Of a stretch of 64,000 bases of DNA, positions 59,955 to 64,000 are shown one piece after another. Within the stretch, counting starts at the first letter, position 1. Each line of letters starts with the position of its first letter. A program made the position numbers and the translations under genes. Source of the DNA: Luteitalea sp. (GTDB taxonomy: Bacteria > Acidobacteriota > Vicinamibacteria > Vicinamibacterales > Vicinamibacteraceae); NCBI GenBank assembly GCA_009377605.1, contig WHTT01000013.1, positions 1-64,000 on the forward strand. Reading direction: 5' to 3'. The notes under the pieces are model-generated. The model worked only from the letters and a program-made list of their open reading frames with translations. It was not told where the DNA came from and searched no databases.

Positions 59955-61619
59955 GTGTTCTGGTTGACCGTTCTCCTCATCAGCACCTTCAATGCAGGTG
60001 GTCAAGCGGCGGACGCTCCCCCGATGCCAGGCGCTTCCGCGCGGTCCGGCAAGGCGCCGTTGCCGTACGACGTGATTCGCGAAGACGACCTGTTGGCGCA
60101 CGCGGCGTTCCTGGCAGACGACCTGCTCGACGGACGAGCGCCGGCGACGCGCGGCGGCAACCTCGCCGCACGCTACATCGCCGCACAGTTCGCCCAGCTC
60201 GGCTTGCAGCCGGGTGGTGACGATGGCTCCTGGTTCCAGCAGGTGCCCATCGTCGAATCGGTCGTGCAGCCTGGGTTCTCGCTGCGCGCCCGCCCGACCG
60301 CGGCTGGGGCAGGACGCGAAGCGCGCTTCACGTACGGCACTGAGGTAGTCGCGTTCTCCGGTCAGACCGCGCCGACGGTCGACGTCGATGGAGAAGTGGT
60401 GTTCGTGGGATTCGGCATCGTTGCACCGGAGTACAAGTGGGACGATTACGCCGGCATGGACGTGAAAGGGAAAGTCGTCCTCGTCATGGTGAACGATCCG
60501 CCCGCGACGCCGGAGGAGCCAGAGCTCTTTGGCGGCAAAGCGCTGACCTACTACGGGCGCTGGACGTACAAATACGAGGAGGCGGCTCGCCGTGGTGCGG
60601 CGGGGGCGGTGTTGATTCACACCGACGAGTCCGCAACCTATCCGTGGCAAGTGGTGGAGTCCTCGTGGACAGGCAGTCAGTACGCCATCGAGCCCTCCTC
60701 CGGGACCCCGACGCTCGCGCTCAAGGCGTGGATAACCGACAGCGCCGCCCGCACGCTCGCCGAGCTCGGAGGCCAGGACCTCGACGCGCTGCGTGCCGCC
60801 GCCTCCACGCGGGGGGCCCGGCCGACCCCTCTCGGCGTGCGCGTTGACGGCTCGATCGAGCAGCGCGTCACTCGAAAGGCGTCGCCGAACGTGATTGGCG
60901 TGCTGCCGGGAGAGCGTACGAGCGAAGCTATCATCTACACGTCGCACTACGATCACCTAGGCCGTCGAGATGACGCGCCGAAAGAGGACACGATCTACAA
61001 CGGTGCGGTCGACAATGCGTCAGGCGTGGCAGGCCTGCTGGAGGTGGCAGACGCGTTCGGGCGTGCAGAAGCGACGCCCGGTCGATCCGTCTACTTCGTG
61101 GCGACGACGGCGGAGGAATCGGGCTTGCTGGGCTCGGAATACTTCGCCGCGCATCCGCCCATTCCGCTGGAGCGCTTTGCGGCCAACATCAACATGGACG
61201 CCATGAACGTCTACGGCCCGACGCGCGATCTCGTCTTGTTGGGTGCAGAACGATCGACGCTCGGCGAGGTCGCGGCCGAGGTCGCTCGCGATTGGGGCCG
61301 TGTGCTGGGGGAGGACCAGCACGCCGAGCGCGGGTATTTCTTCAGGTCGGATCACTTCCCGCTCGCGAAGGCGGGGGTCCCCGCACTTTCATTCGAAGAT
61401 GGCTCGGATTTCGAATCATCTGCTGCACAACAGCGAGCGGAGGCTTACAACGAGACCGACTATCACCAGCCGTCAGATGAGGTCAAATCGGACTGGGACC
61501 TCAGCGGCATGGTGCTCGATGTCAGCCTGCTCGCCGATCTCGGCTGGCGGACCGCTGCGTCATCCGAGATGCCGGCCTACGCCGCCGAGGATCTTTTTGC
61601 TCGTCCCCGCGCACGCTAA
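59955..61619 (+). CDS. M28 family metallopeptidase with PA domain
   Basis: 554 residues from a GTG. Signal peptide at about 1-18. The PA insert is at about 110-250 (VVFVGFGIVAPEYKWDDYAG, then VKGKVVLVMVNDPPATPEEP). Zinc ligands in order: His in YTSHYDHLG, Asp in GAVDNASGVAGLLE, Glu-Glu in TTAEESGLLGSEYF, Asp in NINMDAMNVYG and His in ETDYHQPSDE. A co-catalytic di-zinc aminopeptidase, exported. Confidence 0.93.
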   Translation: MFWLTVLLISTFNAGGQAADAPPMPGASARSGKAPLPYDVIREDDLLAHAAFLADDLLDGRAPATRGGNLAARYIAAQFAQLGLQPGGDDGSWFQQVPIVESVVQPGFSLRARPTAAGAGREARFTYGTEVVAFSGQTAPTVDVDGEVVFVGFGIVAPEYKWDDYAGMDVKGKVVLVMVNDPPATPEEPELFGGKALTYYGRWTYKYEEAARRGAAGAVLIHTDESATYPWQVVESSWTGSQYAIEPSSGTPTLALKAWITDSAARTLAELGGQDLDALRAAASTRGARPTPLGVRVDGSIEQRVTRKASPNVIGVLPGERTSEAIIYTSHYDHLGRRDDAPKEDTIYNGAVDNASGVAGLLEVADAFGRAEATPGRSVYFVATTAEESGLLGSEYFAAHPPIPLERFAANINMDAMNVYGPTRDLVLLGAERSTLGEVAAEVARDWGRVLGEDQHAERGYFFRSDHFPLAKAGVPALSFEDGSDFESSAAQQRAEAYNETDYHQPSDEVKSDWDLSGMVLDVSLLADLGWRTAASSEMPAYAAEDLFARPRAR

Positions 61620-61664
61620 GGGGACTTCCGGGTTGCACCACGCTGCTGCATGCATTGTCGAAAC

Positions 61665-61830
61665 CTAGTGTCCCGGCCCAGTGATTCGCGACATAATTCC
61701 CGGGCGGGGCATCCCGCCTGGTTTCGTTGCTCGTCGGTCAAATACGGCCTGTATGCTCCCTCCTCGCGTCTCGCCAGCCGGGCGCCGCGCTCCGGGACTT
61801 ATGCCACGAATCACTGGGCCGGGACACTAG
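61665..61830. mobile_element. MITE-like element with 39-base inverted ends
   Basis: The left end CTAGTGTCCCGGCCCAGTGA... (61665-61703) and right end ...TCACTGGGCCGGGACACTAG (61792-61830) are inverted copies with about 36 of 39 matches. Outermost CTAG at both ends could be a 4-base target duplication, as with some IS5-group elements. The 88-base middle has no ORF. It ends 12 bases before the LacI gene. Confidence 0.75.
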
Positions 61831-61842
61831 TTACACTTGGCT

Positions 61843-62910
61843 ATGAAGCGTAAGAAGCTTCGCTTACAGGACATCGCGCGGGCCGCCGGCGTCAGCCCCT
61901 CAACGGTCTCGCGCATTGTCAACGGGACAGCCCGCGTGAGCGCGGAGATCGAGGAGCGCGTTCACCAGACTGCGGAGCGCCTCCAGTTCGATCTTCGGCG
62001 CCGCCGAAAGCCGCGGCTCATTGCCTTTCTCCTCGGCAATCGCCACCGCCTCCATCCGTTCCACTCGCGCATTCTCGCCGGCGCCGAGGCGTACTGCACC
62101 GAGCGCGAGTACCATCTCGTGTTCCTCTCGCTCCAGTACTCGCCGCGTGTCGCCTGGCAGGATCTGCAGGTGCCGCGCATCGTGCAGCGGCGCGACATCG
62201 TGGACGGCTTCATTCTCGCCGGTGCGCACTCGCAGAACCTCCTCGACCTGATCGGACGCACCAAGCTGCCCTTCGCGGTCCAGGCCAACAGCATCCTCGA
62301 GCCCTTGAGCGACAACCGCTGCGACGCCGTCTATTACGACGACATGGATGGCTGCTATCAGATGACACGCTATCTCCAGTCGTTGGGACATGTGCACATC
62401 TGGTTTGTCGGGAACCGACGATTTCCCTGGTTCGATCGCCCCTACGAGGGATATGCGCGGGCCATGGGCGAGTCGAACATTCCCGCGCGTGCGGTGAGTC
62501 CCGATTCGGACCAGCCGCGCGAGACCGGCTATCTCGGCACGAAGTCGATTCTCGCGCAAGCTGCGCCAGTGACCGCCATCTTTGCCGGCTCGGACGCAAC
62601 GGCGCAGGGCGTGTACGAGGCGTTGCGCGATTCCCGCTTGCGCGTGCCCGAGGACGTCAGCGTCGTGGCGCTGGATGACATCGAAGCGCAGACGATGCAC
62701 CCGCGGCTGTCCACGGTCCATGTGTATCTGGAACAACTGGGTAAGCAGTTGGCTGAGCTCGTCGTTGCGCGGATTGCTGAACCGAGGCTGCTGCCGCGCC
62801 AGTTGGTCGTCCCGACGAGTCTCGTGAAAGGCGAGTCATGCCGGGCCCTGACTCGGCACGAGCTGGCAGACAAGACCGAGAAATCGCCATCCGAGCTCGT
62901 CGTGCCGTGA
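61843..62910 (+). CDS. LacI family transcriptional regulator
   Basis: 355 residues from the ATG at 61843. HTH at about 7-30 (LRLQDIARAAGVSPSTVSRI, then VNGTARVSAEIEERV with the hinge helix). The periplasmic-binding-like domain has LIAFLLGNRHRLHPFHSRIL, TAIFAGSDATAQGVYEALRD and VSVVALDDIEAQTMHPRLST. A sugar-responsive repressor or activator. No Shine-Dalgarno is visible, since the MITE-like element ends 12 bases upstream, so its own promoter may lie in the element. Converges on the sulfatase gene. Confidence 0.92.
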   Translation: MKRKKLRLQDIARAAGVSPSTVSRIVNGTARVSAEIEERVHQTAERLQFDLRRRRKPRLIAFLLGNRHRLHPFHSRILAGAEAYCTEREYHLVFLSLQYSPRVAWQDLQVPRIVQRRDIVDGFILAGAHSQNLLDLIGRTKLPFAVQANSILEPLSDNRCDAVYYDDMDGCYQMTRYLQSLGHVHIWFVGNRRFPWFDRPYEGYARAMGESNIPARAVSPDSDQPRETGYLGTKSILAQAAPVTAIFAGSDATAQGVYEALRDSRLRVPEDVSVVALDDIEAQTMHPRLSTVHVYLEQLGKQLAELVVARIAEPRLLPRQLVVPTSLVKGESCRALTRHELADKTEKSPSELVVP

Positions 62911-62914
62911 TACT

Positions 62915-64000
62915 TCACAAAGAACGCCGGGAGCCACCCGCATCGGCGGGCAGCTCGACATTCCACTGCAGCACGGCCTTCTTCAGCCGCGCGACGACGT
63001 CGGGCTGCTGCTCCGCCAAGTTCTTTGACTCGCTAATATCGGTGCTCAGGTCGTAGAGCTGCGGCGCCGTGCCGTCATAGCTCGAGTAGAACTTCCACTT
63101 TCCATCCCGGACGGCGAGGTCGGGATTGGGTGCTTCGTTCGTGCCCGGGCGATCGGGAGGGCGCCGCCAGAAAATCGGCGCCTTGCGGCTCTCGTTCGAG
63201 CGTCCAAGCAGCGTGTCGAGCACGTTTTCGCCATCCAGTCTGGCACCCTCCGGTAGCGGCGTATCGGTCAGGGTATAGAGAGAGCGATTCAGATCGAGCG
63301 CGCTCAGAATCGACGTGTCGTTGGTGCCTGCGGCGTCTGACGCAAGCAGGCCCGGTCCCCACACCACCAGCGGAGATCGCACCCCGCCTTCGTAGAGCCA
63401 GCTCTTGGTGCCGCGCAGCGGAACGGAGATCCCCGCACCCGGTTCGGGGCCGTTGTCGGAGGCGATGACGATCAGGGTGTTGTCTCTGAGCTGCTCATCG
63501 TTGCGCACGCGATCGAACAGGGCGCCGAGCTGTTGGTCCATGGCGTCGAGCACAGCGTAGTACAAAGCGCGCTTGCTTCCATCGGTGGCATCGCGCAGAG
63601 CTCTTGGCGGGAAGAACGGCGAGTGGACGTCGTCCGGCCAGAGATTCAGATAGAACGGCTGACCCATCGCCTGCGCGCGATCGACAAACGTCAGCGCGTC
63701 CTTCACAAACGCGGCGGTCACCTCCGAGCGGTCCTCCCACCGGATGGGGCCGTGCCCGAGGGTACCGGAACCGAGATCATGCTTCGCAGGCGGCTGGCCG
63801 TCGTACGCATCCTTCAACGGCAGGACTCGCGGACCGAGCCCCTCGAAGTTGGTGAGACTGCGATCGAACCCATAGCGCGCGATGAGCGGCGCGTTGCCGA
63901 CGTCGCGCTGCCCGCCCATGTGCCACTTGCCGAAATGACCGGTGGCGTAGCCGGCGAGGTTCAACGCGCGCGGCAGCACGGGCGCCCGCGGGTCGAGCCA
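62915..64000 (-). CDS. sulfatase (arylsulfatase type), C-terminal part (runs off the right edge)
   Basis: The frame is open from the right edge to 62915, giving at least 361 residues. Sulfatase S1 features include GYATGHFGKWHMGG (second signature), PFYLNLWPDDVHSPFFPPRA, IASDNGPEPGAGISVPLRGT with the metal-binding Asp-Asn, and a C-terminal DGKWKFYSSYDGTAPQLYDL module. The catalytic formylglycine motif (C/S-x-P-x-R) is beyond the edge, so activity cannot be judged. It would remove sulfate from a glycan or aryl sulfate in the periplasm; the adjacent LacI regulator may control it. Confidence 0.9.
   Translation of the reverse strand, partial: WLDPRAPVLPRALNLAGYATGHFGKWHMGGQRDVGNAPLIARYGFDRSLTNFEGLGPRVLPLKDAYDGQPPAKHDLGSGTLGHGPIRWEDRSEVTAAFVKDALTFVDRAQAMGQPFYLNLWPDDVHSPFFPPRALRDATDGSKRALYYAVLDAMDQQLGALFDRVRNDEQLRDNTLIVIASDNGPEPGAGISVPLRGTKSWLYEGGVRSPLVVWGPGLLASDAAGTNDTSILSALDLNRSLYTLTDTPLPEGARLDGENVLDTLLGRSNESRKAPIFWRRPPDRPGTNEAPNPDLAVRDGKWKFYSSYDGTAPQLYDLSTDISESKNLAEQQPDVVARLKKAVLQWNVELPADAGGSRRSL

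Overview
The window looks like chromosomal DNA of a GC-rich, Gram-negative soil bacterium, most likely an acidobacterium of the Vicinamibacteria type. That placement is inferred from content: two very large Oar-like TonB-dependent receptors with carboxypeptidase-regulatory N-termini, a DUF1800/DUF1501 pair, DUF1080 and BACON proteins, an M28/PA peptidase, tandem Uma2 genes, and many short palindromic intergenic repeats. I saw no rRNA, tRNA, CRISPR array or complete insertion sequence.

Layout. 1-4.4 kb: the start of a BACON lipoprotein, a gene-poor AT-richer stretch with a 32-codon hydrophobic ORF, a CoA-type Nudix hydrolase, a Tat-exported barrel protein and a secreted DUF1080 protein. 4.6-9.7 kb: an ECF sigma/anti-sigma pair running into a secreted helical protein and a DUF1800-DUF1501 pair. 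9.7-15 kb: two Uma2 genes, a 5'-truncated PQQ-propeller remnant, a small domain protein followed by a trypsin-like protease carrying the same domain, and a lipoprotein fusing a SurA-like part to a DsbA-like part. 15-21.7 kb: a nitrogen-control block with a GAF-AAA-Fis enhancer-binding protein, glnD, amtB and glnB. The glnB-amtB operon has a sigma-54 promoter, and the motif GGCGACAAT lies upstream of both it and the activator gene. 21.7-28.1 kb: DUF2264 protein, divergent pncA/pncB for NAD salvage, a TraB/GumN protein and a GH15 enzyme. 28.3-32.8 kb: a Gly-rich LolA-like protein, a TonB receptor and an OsmC-family gene whose second conserved cysteine codon is TGA, a probable selenoprotein. 33-46 kb: mostly housekeeping genes, including pdxH, an ABC exporter, a histidine kinase with a TPR partner, phosphatidylcholine synthase, an M61 peptidase, an acetamidase and a deletion-fused ECF42/YCII remnant. 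46.9-52.3 kb: a second TonB receptor with a GntR regulator and glucokinase. 52.4-64 kb: polysaccharide deacetylase, a MerR-TPR protein, infA, a copper/zinc-type operon (multicopper oxidase-ZIP-cupredoxin) with a clear promoter and operator, a three-domain acyl-activating/acyltransferase enzyme, an M28 peptidase, a LacI regulator behind a MITE-like element, and a partial sulfatase.

The window is peppered with several families of short inverted repeats (GTAGGG/CCCTAC type, GGGGACAG type, GCCCGACC type, GAATCAGG strings, TTCGAGG strings). They lie mainly at 3' ends of genes and in several cases supply the last codons and the stop. One copy lies in frame inside a TonB receptor gene. The strongest novel candidates are the OsmC selenoprotein with a bacterial SECIS-like hairpin, the protease plus free-standing partner domain, and the compact sigma-54 nitrogen circuit.
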